From: an uncultured Roseicyclus sp.
GTDB taxonomy: Bacteria > Pseudomonadota > Alphaproteobacteria > Rhodobacterales > Rhodobacteraceae
DNA length: 64,000 nt
Assembly (NCBI GenBank): GCA_947494975.1
Contig: CANLXA010000002.1
Coordinates: forward strand, 124,001-188,000
Reading direction: 5' to 3'
This document shows positions 8,952-17,810 of this stretch, piece by piece. The notes below the pieces were generated by a model. It saw nothing but the letters and a program-made list of their open reading frames with translations, searched no databases and was not told the DNA's origin. The stretch's first letter is position 1. Every line of letters starts with the position of its first letter. The position numbers were made by a program, and so were the translations under genes.

Positions 8952-9797
8952 ATGAACGCCATGACCGAATTCACGAAAACCGCGCCCGTTTCCCATAATG
9001 TGCCGACCTCTCTGGGGCGGCTTCATGTTGTTGAAACCGGTCAGGGACCAGAGACGATTGTCCTCTGGCCATCCATCTTCACGGACCATCACATCTATGA
9101 CGATCTGGTCGCGCGCTTGGGCACCTCCCATCGCTTTGTGCTGATTGACGGCCCGGCCCATGGAAAAAGTGACGGCGGAACGGATGAATTCACCATGGAG
9201 GATTGCGCCAATGCGATGACGGAGGTGATGGATCATTTCAATCTCGACGAGGCGATTGTCGGAGGCACCTCGTGGGGTGGGATCACGGCAGCACATCTGG
9301 CACTGATGTCCCCCGCCCGCGTCAAGGCTCTCGTGCTGATGAACACGCCCATGCAGATCGACGCGACCCGTCCCGGACTCAAGTCGCGGTTCATCGCAAG
9401 CGGCGCACGGTGGATACTAAAGACGGCAACATTTCGAAACGGCGTTGCAAAGAGCTTTTTCTCAGATGATGTCCTCACGGCGAACCCCGCCTACACCCGC
9501 GCTTTCCACGACATGTTGAAGACAGCAAAGCCTTCAAGGCTGGCAACGGCGATCCGATCCGTAATTCTGCGCGGCTCACCCTTGATCGATCGTATGGCGG
9601 AGCTGACAGTTCCCACCCTCGTCATCGCCGGGAAAGAGGATGCGATGTATCCGATTGCCGTTCAGGCCGAGGCCGCACTGCGGGCCCCAAATGGTCACTT
9701 CGCACCCGTCGACGGCAAACACATCTCCGCTGTTGAACAGCCTGCGCGCGTTGCGGAGGTCATTACAAACTTCATTTCGACGGAGGCTGCACATTGA
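8952..9797 (+). CDS. Alpha/beta hydrolase
   Basis: A 281-residue single-domain alpha/beta hydrolase. The nucleophile elbow GGTSWGG lies near residue 110, the oxyanion region near LWPSIFTDHH, and the acid and histidine of the triad are likely the Asp of AGKEDAMYP and the His of GKHISAVEQP. There is no signal peptide. The start at 8952 has GGAG seven bases upstream; the longer track ORF would run through the operator. It is the first gene of a two-gene operon with the NmrA-like gene, whose start codon overlaps this stop. An ester or lactone substrate is plausible; nothing defines it. Confidence 0.87.
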   Translation: MNAMTEFTKTAPVSHNVPTSLGRLHVVETGQGPETIVLWPSIFTDHHIYDDLVARLGTSHRFVLIDGPAHGKSDGGTDEFTMEDCANAMTEVMDHFNLDEAIVGGTSWGGITAAHLALMSPARVKALVLMNTPMQIDATRPGLKSRFIASGARWILKTATFRNGVAKSFFSDDVLTANPAYTRAFHDMLKTAKPSRLATAIRSVILRGSPLIDRMAELTVPTLVIAGKEDAMYPIAVQAEAALRAPNGHFAPVDGKHISAVEQPARVAEVITNFISTEAAH

Positions 9798-10648
9798 CTT
9801 TTCTCATTCTCGGAGCCACGGGCCTGCAAGGCGGCGCTGTTGCCCGCGAAATGCTCAACCGTGGGCAATCCGTCCGCATCCTGACGCGCCGCGCAAAATC
9901 GTACAGGGCGGAGGCGCTTGCCAGGACGGGCGCAGAGGTGGTCGAAGGCGATTTGTCCAGGCCGGACACGCTGCCTGCCGCATTCAAGGGCGTTACCGGC
10001 GTTTTCTCCGTTCAGGATTTCTACGCGCCCGGCGTGGGTCTGGTGGGCGAACTGGAACAGGGCCGCGCCGTGCTTGCTGCAGCAAAGGCCGCCGGGGTTC
10101 GCCACATTGCGCAGTCGACCATGGGCGACGGCCATGCGCCCGGCGGGCCAGAACATTTCGTATCGAAGGCACTGTTGGAACGCGAGATCAAACGCAGCGG
10201 CATCGATTGGACGCTTCTGGGCACTGTCTGGTTTATGGACAACTTGCTGAATCCCGATATGAAACCCGCGCTGATGTTCCCAGTGCTCGCCGGTTCGCTT
10301 GATCGAGATACGAAATTTCAGATGCTGGCGATCGAGGACCTCGGATGGATGGCCGCCGAGGCGCTGACCGATCCAGACACCTGGAAGGGGCGAAAGATCA
10401 ACATGGCGGGCGATGTCATGACGGTTGCACAGATGAAGGACACCTACCGCGCGGTCACGGGCAAGCGACCCAAAAGCTGGCGCATTCCGCGCGCCTTGTT
10501 CCGACGGCTGGTGCCGGAATTTGCTGAACAGCTTGATTGGCACAACCGGGTGAATTTTGCATTCGGGAGCGAAGAATTGCGAAAAGCTAAACCGGATGCG
10601 TTGGGGTTGGCGGAGTTTTTCGAACAGCATTCAATCGAAGCCATGTAG
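9794..10648 (+). CDS. NmrA-like NAD(P)-binding protein
   Basis: A 284-residue atypical short-chain dehydrogenase fold. It opens with the dinucleotide-binding loop LILGATGLQGGAVA, with basic residues after beta-2 (TRRAKSYR) hinting at NADP(H). Members act as redox sensors or as quinone/azo reductases. It starts with TTG overlapping the TGA of the hydrolase (TTGA), with GGAGG seven bases upstream, so the two are translationally coupled. A catalytic Tyr-X3-Lys is not evident, as usual for NmrA. It is regulated with the hydrolase by the adjacent TetR. Enzyme versus sensor role is undecided. Confidence 0.85.
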   Translation: MTFLILGATGLQGGAVAREMLNRGQSVRILTRRAKSYRAEALARTGAEVVEGDLSRPDTLPAAFKGVTGVFSVQDFYAPGVGLVGELEQGRAVLAAAKAAGVRHIAQSTMGDGHAPGGPEHFVSKALLEREIKRSGIDWTLLGTVWFMDNLLNPDMKPALMFPVLAGSLDRDTKFQMLAIEDLGWMAAEALTDPDTWKGRKINMAGDVMTVAQMKDTYRAVTGKRPKSWRIPRALFRRLVPEFAEQLDWHNRVNFAFGSEELRKAKPDALGLAEFFEQHSIEAM

Positions 10649-10971
10649 GCGCAGGAAACAGCAGACCTTCAGATCACATAGACAAATGCCAGCTTTCGTC
10701 CGCAGTTGCCGTCATTCATCTAAGCCAGATGCTGCACCGACTATGAACGTCCGCTTCGGGGAAGCTGCATCGCAGCGACGCTGATGGGTGCTGACCGCAG
10801 CTTTGGGCCGTCGATAATTGTCAAAGGACGTTGTGCGTACTTTAAGCGACCCACCGTTTGGCATGTGCGCTGAAAGACGGCTGCAATGAACCACGCACGG
10901 AAAACTTCGATGGACGGCGCCGCAGGACAAACTGCGCGCCGCCTTTGGCAGTCGGGTTGAAGGCAAGACCG
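10649..10971. other. Intergenic, possible decayed repeat
   Basis: 323 bp between two convergent operons with no credible gene. It includes CAGCTTTCGTCCGCAGTTGCC and GAACGTCCGCTTCGGGG, motifs that recur in related form in other gaps of this window (about 7990-8060 on the other strand, 17580 and 50290). No terminator with a U-tract was found. Confidence 0.4.
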
Positions 10972-11361
10972 CTAACTCTCGTTGAGCAGATCGGTGCCGT
11001 AGGAATTATCGACCGTGCAGAGCCACCCGTGAGCCGTGTCCCGGGCGAAAACGTAGGTTGCGCGGCGGACAATCGGCTCTTTTGCCTCTCCGATGTGAAG
11101 GAGCGTTTCCATGATCACGAGGGCGGTGTCGCCGCCTTCGATCACCTGCGCTTTGCCTTGCGTGACAGACAGGGTGTTCCCGAAATGCCTGGCGATTGCC
11201 TCGAACGCGGTTCTGATCTGAGCCTTGCCTTTTGCGACCTGTCCGGGTTGTACGACCAGGGCGGCGTCTTCGGCATAGAACTCCATAAGGGCGTCAAAAT
11301 CCTCGGTCCCGATCGCTATATCGGCCTGTTTGATCAGTGTGAGAATCTCGTGTTCAAGCAT
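10972..11361 (-). CDS. SnoaL/NTF2-like (DUF4440-type) protein
   Basis: A 129-residue cone-fold protein of the NTF2-like superfamily. EDFDALMEFYAEDAALVVQPGQVAKGKAQIR is the characteristic early pattern of SgcJ/EcaC and DUF4440 members, which may be small isomerases or binding proteins. I use the internal ATG at 11361, preceded by AAAGGAACTC, instead of the track start 20 codons earlier. It overlaps the end of the DoxX-like gene by 8 bp and is the last gene of a three-gene minus-strand operon (MDR reductase, DoxX-like, this). The substrate is unknown. Confidence 0.82.
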   Translation of the reverse strand: MLEHEILTLIKQADIAIGTEDFDALMEFYAEDAALVVQPGQVAKGKAQIRTAFEAIARHFGNTLSVTQGKAQVIEGGDTALVIMETLLHIGEAKEPIVRRATYVFARDTAHGWLCTVDNSYGTDLLNES

Positions 11362-11863
11362 TTGGAGTTCCTTTCTCAAGACGCGGGGCCAAGCCGAGGC
11401 TGAAGTGCTGCTTCGTTCCATGATTGCGAACGACGAAGAACCAGGTCCACCAGATCAGAAGTGCCTGCAGCGGTGCGCGGATCAGAAGATAAACTGGCCC
11501 CAGAACATGCCCGCCCATGCCGGTGTGATTTAACGCGGCATAAACATTGACCGGGAAGAAAGCGACCAGCACGCCGATGGCAAGCAGCCCAACCGTGCGT
11601 CGGCTGGCGGGATATGCGAGGCCGACGGCAATGGCGAGTTCCAGTAGGCCCGTTGCGAAGACGAGCAGCGTGGCAAAGGGAACAAGTGGTGGAAGCATTT
11701 TTGTCATCGCTTCGGTCTCGACAAAGTGGCCAATACCGAAGAATCCAAAGGCGAGTGCGATGCCCATTGTGCCGCCGAGGCGCGTTCTGCCAGTCCCGCC
11801 TCTGGCCCTTGCGACAAATAGCGGGGCGAGTAGCAGGCAGAGGATGATGAGTGGCGTTGTCAT
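11354..11863 (-). CDS. DoxX-like integral membrane protein
   Basis: A 169-residue protein with four to five membrane segments (PLIILCLLLAPLF; ALAFGFFGIGHF; LLVFATGLLELAIAVGL; LLAIGVLVAFFPV; LLIRAPLQALLIWWTW). The segment order and the short FATGLLELAIAVGL stretch resemble the DoxX/DoxD-like family of small inner-membrane proteins linked to redox stress. It lies 21 bp downstream of the MDR reductase gene and overlaps the NTF2-like gene, so it is co-transcribed. The role is probably auxiliary to the reductase; no active site is recognisable. Confidence 0.72.
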   Translation of the reverse strand: MTTPLIILCLLLAPLFVARARGGTGRTRLGGTMGIALAFGFFGIGHFVETEAMTKMLPPLVPFATLLVFATGLLELAIAVGLAYPASRRTVGLLAIGVLVAFFPVNVYAALNHTGMGGHVLGPVYLLIRAPLQALLIWWTWFFVVRNHGTKQHFSLGLAPRLEKGTPNA

Positions 11864-11884
11864 GATATCAGGTCCTTACACGCC

Positions 11885-12865
11885 TTACACGACGACGACA
11901 TTGCCGCGCTTGCGACCGGTTTCGACATAAGCGTGCGCTTCGACCAGATCGGAGAGCGGATAGGTGCGATCCATGACAGGCGAGAACTTGTTTTCGGCCA
12001 TGAGCGCCAGAACTTCTGACAGTTCTTCGCGATGCATCTCGGGTTTCAACATGCCCGCTGCGGCGAACCTGGCTTTTCTGCCTCCAATTACCCCGGTCAG
12101 GATCATGTCGCGCAACAGCGCCAGACCAAGGACCGGACACACATAACGCCCGTTCTCGGCAAGCGCGGGTTTCGCCGCGCCGAAGGACGCCACTCCAAGA
12201 GTGTCGAAAACAACGTCATAAGCGGCCCCGCGCTTTAGAGGATCTTCGGCGTTGTAGTCCACGACGTGGTCCACTCCGAGAGAGCGGAGCATCTCCGTGT
12301 TGCGCGCGCTCGCGCTGGCGGTCACCTTTGCACCGAGAGCCTTGGCGAATTGAACCGCCGCCGTCCCGAGGCTCCCGGACCCACCAAGGATCAGCACGTT
12401 TTCACCCGGCTGAACTTGCGCCACACGGGTCAGGAAGTGCCAGGATGTCATTGCGCCATCAAAGAGCGTAGCGGCTTCTTCGTAGGAAACAGTGGTAGGT
12501 TTGGTCAGAAGGCTGCCATCTTCGTCGACGCTGATATGCGTCGCGTTGGCACCAAACTGAAGGCCGGCTTCGCCAAAGACGGCGTCACCAATACGAAACT
12601 TCGTCACTTTGTCTCCGACGGCGACGACATCGCCCGAAAAGCAAGTCCCGGCCAACCCGGCGCGAGGGCGCTTCAGTCCAAGAAAAAGTCGGACGAACTT
12701 CGGTTGCCCGGCCCGCATCATACCGTCCGCACGGGACACCGCAGAGGCCCGCACGCGGACCAGAACCTGTGCTGCGGAGGGCGTCGGCACCGGCCGCGTG
12801 ACCGGAGTAAGGACGTCCGGTCCACCGTAGCGGCTGACGTCCCAGGCGTTGAGTGTTGTGTCCAT
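11885..12865 (-). CDS. MDR-family NADPH:quinone/zinc-type oxidoreductase
   Basis: A 326-residue medium-chain reductase. The N-terminal GroES-like domain (RASAVSRADGMMRAGQP; GTCFSGDVVAVGDKVTKFRIGDAVFG) is followed by a Rossmann domain with GGSGSLGTAAVQFAKALGA near residues 155-173. Structural zinc cysteines are not apparent, so it is closer to the quinone oxidoreductase/enoyl-reductase branch than to zinc alcohol dehydrogenases. The ATG has AAGGAG upstream. It heads a three-gene operon divergent from a LysR regulator, which probably activates it in response to an electrophile or quinone. Confidence 0.87.
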   Translation of the reverse strand: MDTTLNAWDVSRYGGPDVLTPVTRPVPTPSAAQVLVRVRASAVSRADGMMRAGQPKFVRLFLGLKRPRAGLAGTCFSGDVVAVGDKVTKFRIGDAVFGEAGLQFGANATHISVDEDGSLLTKPTTVSYEEAATLFDGAMTSWHFLTRVAQVQPGENVLILGGSGSLGTAAVQFAKALGAKVTASASARNTEMLRSLGVDHVVDYNAEDPLKRGAAYDVVFDTLGVASFGAAKPALAENGRYVCPVLGLALLRDMILTGVIGGRKARFAAAGMLKPEMHREELSEVLALMAENKFSPVMDRTYPLSDLVEAHAYVETGRKRGNVVVV

Positions 12866-12911
12866 GACGATCTCCTTCGTTGTACGAAGAAGGAGATACA
12901 GGATAGGTTTC

Positions 12912-12947
12912 GATCCAATAATTGTCTATTGTAAACCAGATTGGTTC
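12912..12947. promoter_or_regulatory. Candidate LysR binding site
   Basis: In the 98-bp gap between the MDR reductase and the divergent LysR gene lies CAATA-ATTGTC-TATTG (12916-12931), a perfect 5-bp inverted repeat. It sits inside a wider GATCCAAT...ATTGGTTC pair (12912-12919 and 12940-12947). The position and dyad symmetry suit a LysR-type site; no binding data exist. Confidence 0.55.
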
Positions 12948-12963
12948 AAAAACGTTACGCTAG

Positions 12964-13845
12964 ATGGATTGGAAATCTCTCCCCGCGTTTCTCGCAGTTG
13001 CGCGATCTGGCTCGCTACGCGCTGGCGCAGAGCAAGTGGATGGCACCCATGCCACCGTGCGCCGCCAGATCGAAGGTCTGGAAGCGCAATTGGGTACAAC
13101 GCTTTTCCGCAGAAATGCCGGCGGTCTGAAATTGACGGCGTCGGGGCGGCGCCTGCTCCCTCAAGCTATCGAGGCGGAAGCTGCGCTCCTCAAAGGCTTC
13201 AACGCTGTGAAAGGACTGGATCGCGAGGCGTCGGGACAGATCCGATTGTCCGCCGATCCCCTGACGGCGCACTATCTGCTCGCGCCGGTTCTGGCGGACT
13301 TTGCCGCGCTTTACCCGGAAATCGAAATTGAGCTGAAGCTTTCCTACCTGCTGGATTCGATCGAGAAGGATGAGACGGACATTTCCATTCGTCATGTCCT
13401 CGAAGTTGAAGAAGATGCCGTTGGGCGGAAGCTTTTTCCACTGTCGCTGGGGGTGTTCGCGTCACGCAGTTATATCGATGCACAACTGCCGAATGCCGGG
13501 ACGAAAGGTAAGGGGCTGACCTGGATTGGCTACGGAGAGGTTCCCGAGTTGCAAACCATGATCGCTTCCTCCCCATTCTCGAAGGCACGCATTCGACACA
13601 TTGTCACTGACCCGCAAATGCATCTGCATCTGGCCCGGGCCGGAGCCGGAATGACATTCTTGTCCAATTGGGTTCCGACCGTGTTTCCCGAGTTGCAGCG
13701 CGTGCCCGGAACCGAGTTGGATCAGCGCCGCTCAACCTGGATCTTGCTGCACGGCGGCCTGCGTCGGATCCGGCGCGCACGGCTTTTGGTGGACTATCTG
13801 AGTGCAGCTCTACTGGAGCGACGGGCGGAATTCATTGGTCGGTGA
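12964..13845 (+). CDS. LysR family transcriptional regulator
   Basis: A 293-residue LTTR. The N-terminal winged helix (FLAVARSGSLRAGAEQVDGTHATVRRQIEGLEAQLGTTLF) occupies residues 8-50, then the linker helix and a periplasmic-binding-fold effector domain. The HTH variant THATVRRQI resembles the branch with single-domain activators of aldehyde/quinone reductases. ATG start, with no strong ribosome site. It is divergent from the MDR reductase operon, which it likely controls. The effector is unknown. Confidence 0.9.
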   Translation: MDWKSLPAFLAVARSGSLRAGAEQVDGTHATVRRQIEGLEAQLGTTLFRRNAGGLKLTASGRRLLPQAIEAEAALLKGFNAVKGLDREASGQIRLSADPLTAHYLLAPVLADFAALYPEIEIELKLSYLLDSIEKDETDISIRHVLEVEEDAVGRKLFPLSLGVFASRSYIDAQLPNAGTKGKGLTWIGYGEVPELQTMIASSPFSKARIRHIVTDPQMHLHLARAGAGMTFLSNWVPTVFPELQRVPGTELDQRRSTWILLHGGLRRIRRARLLVDYLSAALLERRAEFIGR

Positions 13846-13853
13846 GGCGGATG

Positions 13854-14225
13854 TTACCAAACAATGGCAATCGCCAAGACCAGCATGGCCGTCATGAATG
13901 GTCCCCATAGTTTGCGCTCCGCAGGGGATGGCGTGATCCAATTCAGTACCGTCGAAGCGAAGACGACGGCGACTGCCGCCCAGGCTGTCCAGCGCGGCCA
14001 ATTCGGCCAGTTTCCGTTGGCGGATAGGATAGCCATGCCGACTGCCGCCAAGATCGCAATCGATAGCGCTGCGATGATCCGCCCGCGCAACGGCAGAGGT
14101 CCTTCGACCTGGCCGCCTTGTGTCACGCGTCCCCAATGGGCTCCAAGGACAAGAGCGACCTGAAATCCAATCACCGCAGTTATACCCAAGCAGAACAGAT
14201 AAGACATAGCGATCATGTTGGCCAT
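13854..14225 (-). CDS. Small membrane protein, unknown
   Basis: A 123-residue protein with about four hydrophobic segments (YLFCLGITAVIGFQVALVLGA; IIAALSIAILAAVGMAIL; RWTAWAAVAVVFASTVLNW; GPFMTAMLVLAIAIVW). I do not recognise a family. It lies 15 bp downstream of the 2TM beta-rich gene, at the end of a four-gene minus-strand run, and ends 9 bp from the convergent LysR stop. The start could also be an internal ATG three codons in. The role is unknown. Confidence 0.65.
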   Translation of the reverse strand: MANMIAMSYLFCLGITAVIGFQVALVLGAHWGRVTQGGQVEGPLPLRGRIIAALSIAILAAVGMAILSANGNWPNWPRWTAWAAVAVVFASTVLNWITPSPAERKLWGPFMTAMLVLAIAIVW

Positions 14226-14240
14226 TGGTATGCAGGTATC

Positions 14241-14906
14241 TCAGGCCGCGCGAAATTTCGGGGTTTCGGTACACGCAATCAGCCTTTCCACGATTTCGCG
14301 CTCGCTCAAGCCTTTTTCTGCGCGTTGCAAGACCAACTCTGCATGCCGCACGCCATCTTCGTCATATCCAAAGAGCACGGACTGGGCTCTGATGTCGGTG
14401 GGGCCGGACAACCATCCGCCGCGGCTGAGCGGATCGATGTAAAGCATCGATTTGGAGTAGTGTTCGTCGCCGCTGGCAATATCTGTACGGGCGAACGTGA
14501 TCTCGTCGACACCTTGATGTTCGAATACCTGGCTGATGCTGCGAAAATATGAATCCATCTTGCCGCTTGCATCGACTCCGTATCCCGTGATGGACAGCGA
14601 GGAGACGTCCTGCGCGATGCGCCAGATGCCGTAGTTAAGCGTCCCGTTGGCCTTATAACAATAGGTCCATACGCCTTTGAGGAACCGGTTGCGGTGATAA
14701 AGCGCGAGAAGCGCATCAGAGCGGCGGATCAGCCAATAGACGAGCAGGATAAACAGTCGGAACAGGCCTACGCTGGTGAAGAAAGTGATGAACCAGCGAA
14801 CCAGAGGGCGGAGGTCTTCTATCTCGGCGAGCCGGTTGCTGAGCGCCATGATGTAGAGGACGGTCACCAGCAGGATCGCGATATTCACTTTCTCGAGAAT
14901 ATTCAT
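14241..14906 (-). CDS. 2TM + beta-rich domain protein, Cap15-like architecture
   Basis: A 221-residue protein: two N-terminal membrane helices (about residues 8-22 and 36-60) and then a soluble, strand-rich domain of about 150 residues. The soluble part begins FLKGVWTYCY and continues with alternating strands (SLSITGYGV, EITFARTDI, SKSMLYIDP, SVLFGYDEDG). Two helices followed by a small beta-barrel opening with a G-x-W motif is the layout of the S-2TMbeta/Cap15 effector family of CBASS anti-phage systems. No cyclic-nucleotide synthase is adjacent, so the resemblance may be only architectural. It is third in an operon after NmrA-like and DUF1772 genes. Confidence 0.6.
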   Translation of the reverse strand: MNILEKVNIAILLVTVLYIMALSNRLAEIEDLRPLVRWFITFFTSVGLFRLFILLVYWLIRRSDALLALYHRNRFLKGVWTYCYKANGTLNYGIWRIAQDVSSLSITGYGVDASGKMDSYFRSISQVFEHQGVDEITFARTDIASGDEHYSKSMLYIDPLSRGGWLSGPTDIRAQSVLFGYDEDGVRHAELVLQRAEKGLSEREIVERLIACTETPKFRAA

Positions 14907-14969
14907 GGCTTTGGTGCTCTCTTGTGAGGGGCGGAGGGCGGCACATCTTTTGCGCCGCCCAGGCAGGCG

Positions 14970-15479
14970 TCAGACCTGCTGCGCGTTGTTTTGGGTGATC
15001 CAAAGCAGCCCAAAAAGCAGGAGCGCGGCTGATAGGGTGCAAGCGATCGTCCGGACCGAGTTCCAGAACGTCCAACGGGGGACGTAGGTGTCCAGCCAGT
15101 AGGCGCGGGTGTTGTCAGAGGCCATTTCCATCCCTGCAAGCGCTTCGTTCATCGGAACGTTGAAGAAGACCGTCACGCCGAAACAGCCGATCAGATAGAT
15201 CAGACCGGCCAGCATGATCAGGGTTCCCGCCGGACCGCTAAGGCCGAACGCGCCGTAGGCCACAACCAGCAACGAGACAGCGGCCATGCCGAGAAAGAGC
15301 GTCATGAACACCCAGCGGAAGACCTCGCGGTTGATGACTTGCATGGCCTCGACGCCGCCGTGACCGCCCGTATTGGCGAGCGAGCGCATGATGAAGTCCG
15401 AAAAGGCGAGGAAGACCCCGCCGACAAAGGCGTAGGACAGGATGGTGAGTTGAAGGATAATGAACATGATTGGGGACAT
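14970..15479 (-). CDS. DUF1772-type (anthrone-oxygenase-like) membrane protein
   Basis: A 169-residue protein with four membrane segments. LSYAFVGGVFLAFSDFIMRSL at the start and CFGVTVFFNVPMNEALAGM in the third helix, followed by WTFWNSVRTIACTLSAALLL, match the DUF1772 pattern, a family that includes anthrone oxygenase-like proteins. The start at 15479 is preceded by AAAGGAGCAATCCG; the 25 residues the track adds upstream are unlikely to be translated. It follows the NmrA-like gene by 56 bp and is probably co-transcribed. A redox or quinone-related role fits the operon but is inference. Confidence 0.82.
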   Translation of the reverse strand: MSPIMFIILQLTILSYAFVGGVFLAFSDFIMRSLANTGGHGGVEAMQVINREVFRWVFMTLFLGMAAVSLLVVAYGAFGLSGPAGTLIMLAGLIYLIGCFGVTVFFNVPMNEALAGMEMASDNTRAYWLDTYVPRWTFWNSVRTIACTLSAALLLFGLLWITQNNAQQV

Positions 15480-15535
15480 CGGATTGCTCCTTTGAAAGAG
15501 CCGGAGCACTTGGCTCCGGCTGTAGTTGTGAGGGG

Positions 15536-16366
15536 TCAGGCAGCCGTGTTCCACGCATCACTGGCCATTGCGGTTTGGGCGAATTCGGCGAAGTCGCGCG
15601 GTTTGCGCCCCAAGGCGCGTTCCACCCCGTCGGTTATATGCGCGTTGCGGCCATCCAGCGTCTCGCGGGCAATCGAGGTGAAGACATCGGCAACGAAGTC
15701 TCCGCCCGAGGCTGCGACATTGGCGTGGAAATCCTCAAACGTGATCGGGATGTGCTGGATGGGGCGGCCAAGCGTCGTCGACAGTACCTCAGCCATCTCG
15801 GCGAAGGTCATCAGGCGCGGTCCGGTGACCTCGTAGCGCTCGCCCAGGTGACCTTCTTCGGTCAGCGCGGCGACGACCACATCGGCGATGTCGTCGATGT
15901 CGATGATCGGCTCGGCGATGTCGCCACCTGGCATCGGCAGCACACCGCCAAGGATCGGGTCACGCAGATAGCCCTCGCTGAAATTCTGCGCAAACCAGGC
16001 CGAGCGAACGATGGTGAACCCAATGCCTGAATTGCGGACGACCTCTTCGCCCTTACCGGCAAAATGCTCGCCCCGTCCGGAGAGAAGCACGATGTGCTTG
16101 AGCCCGCTGGCGGCCGCGACCTTGGTGAAACGTTCCAGTTTTTCCACCGCGCCGGGGAAGGCAAGGTCGGGGAAATAGGTGACATAGGCTTTCGAGACGC
16201 CGCTCAGGACAGGCGCCCATGTGGCAGGGTTTTCCCAATCGAACGGGGTCTCGGAAGTGCGCGATCCGCAGCGGACGGGCAGGCCCTTCGCCTCCAGTTT
16301 TGCGGCAACGCGCGCACCGGTTTTACCGGTGACACCGACGACGAGAATGGGTTGGGTATCGGTCAT
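15536..16366 (-). CDS. NmrA-family NAD(P)H oxidoreductase (azoreductase-like)
   Basis: A 276-residue Rossmann protein starting ILVVGVTGKTGARVA, the GxxGxxG loop of NmrA/HSCARG-like proteins. LSGRGEHFAGKGEEVVRNSG and IVRSAWFAQNFSEGY are the substrate-side segments. The ATG at 16366 follows AGGAGATAGAAA; the track start 38 codons upstream is discounted. It is the first gene of a run with DUF1772, 2TM and 4TM proteins, and divergent from an AraC regulator 175 bp away that likely controls it. The family includes quinone and azo reductases; the substrate is not determined. Confidence 0.87.
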   Translation of the reverse strand: MTDTQPILVVGVTGKTGARVAAKLEAKGLPVRCGSRTSETPFDWENPATWAPVLSGVSKAYVTYFPDLAFPGAVEKLERFTKVAAASGLKHIVLLSGRGEHFAGKGEEVVRNSGIGFTIVRSAWFAQNFSEGYLRDPILGGVLPMPGGDIAEPIIDIDDIADVVVAALTEEGHLGERYEVTGPRLMTFAEMAEVLSTTLGRPIQHIPITFEDFHANVAASGGDFVADVFTSIARETLDGRNAHITDGVERALGRKPRDFAEFAQTAMASDAWNTAA

Positions 16367-16541
16367 TTTTCTATCTCCTGTTGCTGGTATTCGGTGCAAC
16401 TGGGATAGACCGTGACTCAGATGAGGATATTGACCGCTGCTGCCATGGTTTTGACCGGCTGAGCCAAAGCGCACTATCACTGGAGCATTTGCAAACTATA
16501 CTCCTCGGCGCGAATTCGTCAGGAAAGGGCGAGAAGATTAC

Positions 16542-17540
16542 GTGGCATATGTGACGTCCCTGTTTGCGCGAAAGATGGTGGCCGCCGCTGGAATGGGCAT
16601 TGATCCGAAGGCGACACTGGCCCTTGCAGGGATCGATCATGACGCACCATGGGATCCGAAGGTCATGATCACCGCCGCCGCCTATTATGAGATGCTGGAG
16701 GCGATGGCCAAGCAGGTCGACGTCACCGAGTTGCCCGTACATGTGGGCGCGTCCATGCGATGTGATGAATACGGGGCACTTGGGCTGGCCTGGAAGGCGG
16801 CGCCGACCCTTGGGGGATCTTGTCGACGGATCGTGCGGTATGCGCGGTTGTGGACCGGTGTGGTAGCCTACGAGTTGCGGACACATCCACGCGGGACGCT
16901 TTTCATTTTGCATCGCGAGGGCGAGAGACGGCTTGGGCTCCGATTGTCAAACGAGGCCACCCTGGCAAGCGCAGTTGCTCTTGGCCGTCAGGTGTGCCCC
17001 GTGCCCTTCGCCCCGCTTGAGGTGTTTGCCCAACACCCGGCTCCGCGGTCTACTGCTTTTCATGAAGAGTGGTTCGGTTGCCCAGTCACGTTCAACGCTG
17101 AACTTGACGCGGTGCTGATCTCTGACGAGGCGATGGAGCGGCCCAACATTCTTGGAGACAAAGGCATCTCGCAATACCTCGCCGCACATCTTGATGCGGA
17201 GTTGGCCAGCATCAACGCGCCCCCGCCCATCGTTCGCGCGGCAAAGGACGCCATTGCCCAGTCGCTCAGCGAAGGTGCACCGCGGGTGGCGGACATTGCC
17301 AAGGGTCTGGGGTTGAGCGCGCGGTCGTTTCATCGCCGCCTGTCCGAGCACGGCATGAACTTTCAGGTGCTGACCGAAGAGACCCGCCGCGAATTGGCGG
17401 AAGGTTTGCTCAAGGACGACCGGCACTCCCTCGCCGAAGTCGCCTTCTTGACCGGTTTCTCGGAGCAAAGTTCGTTCACGCGAGCCTTTAAGCGATGGCT
17501 TGGGACCACACCGGCAAGTTATCGAAAGTCGCAGACGTAG
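16542..17540 (+). CDS. AraC family regulator
   Basis: A 332-residue AraC/XylS regulator. The N-terminal about 200 residues are of the OruR/ArgR-like arabinose-binding-domain type (GALGLAWKAAPTLGGSCRRIVRYARLW). The C-terminal double HTH includes RVADIAKGLGLSARSFHRRLSEHGMNF and the signature LAEVAFLTGFSEQSSFTRAFKRWLGTTPASYRK. It starts with GTG. It is divergent from the NmrA/DUF1772 operon and probably activates it. The inducer is unknown. Confidence 0.9.
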   Translation: MAYVTSLFARKMVAAAGMGIDPKATLALAGIDHDAPWDPKVMITAAAYYEMLEAMAKQVDVTELPVHVGASMRCDEYGALGLAWKAAPTLGGSCRRIVRYARLWTGVVAYELRTHPRGTLFILHREGERRLGLRLSNEATLASAVALGRQVCPVPFAPLEVFAQHPAPRSTAFHEEWFGCPVTFNAELDAVLISDEAMERPNILGDKGISQYLAAHLDAELASINAPPPIVRAAKDAIAQSLSEGAPRVADIAKGLGLSARSFHRRLSEHGMNFQVLTEETRRELAEGLLKDDRHSLAEVAFLTGFSEQSSFTRAFKRWLGTTPASYRKSQT

Positions 17541-17810
17541 TCAGGAACTTGAGACGAAATCGCTGTTCCGCTCACGCGGCGAACGTCCGCAATGCGGGAT
17601 GCACCTGCAGCATTCGATCACCGTCGCCAAAGGCCGCCCAGGGCCGACCTTGATCGGGCTCGGCAGTTGATTTGAGCTAACGCTGCGTCGCATTCGGCTA
17701 CTGCTGAGAGCCCAAGGCTCATCGAATTGCCGCGCGATAGTGAAAGTCCGGATTGCTGAAGGATCAGCGAGGTAGTTCTCCGTCAAGCTCCTCTACAGAT
17801 GATCACTTTG

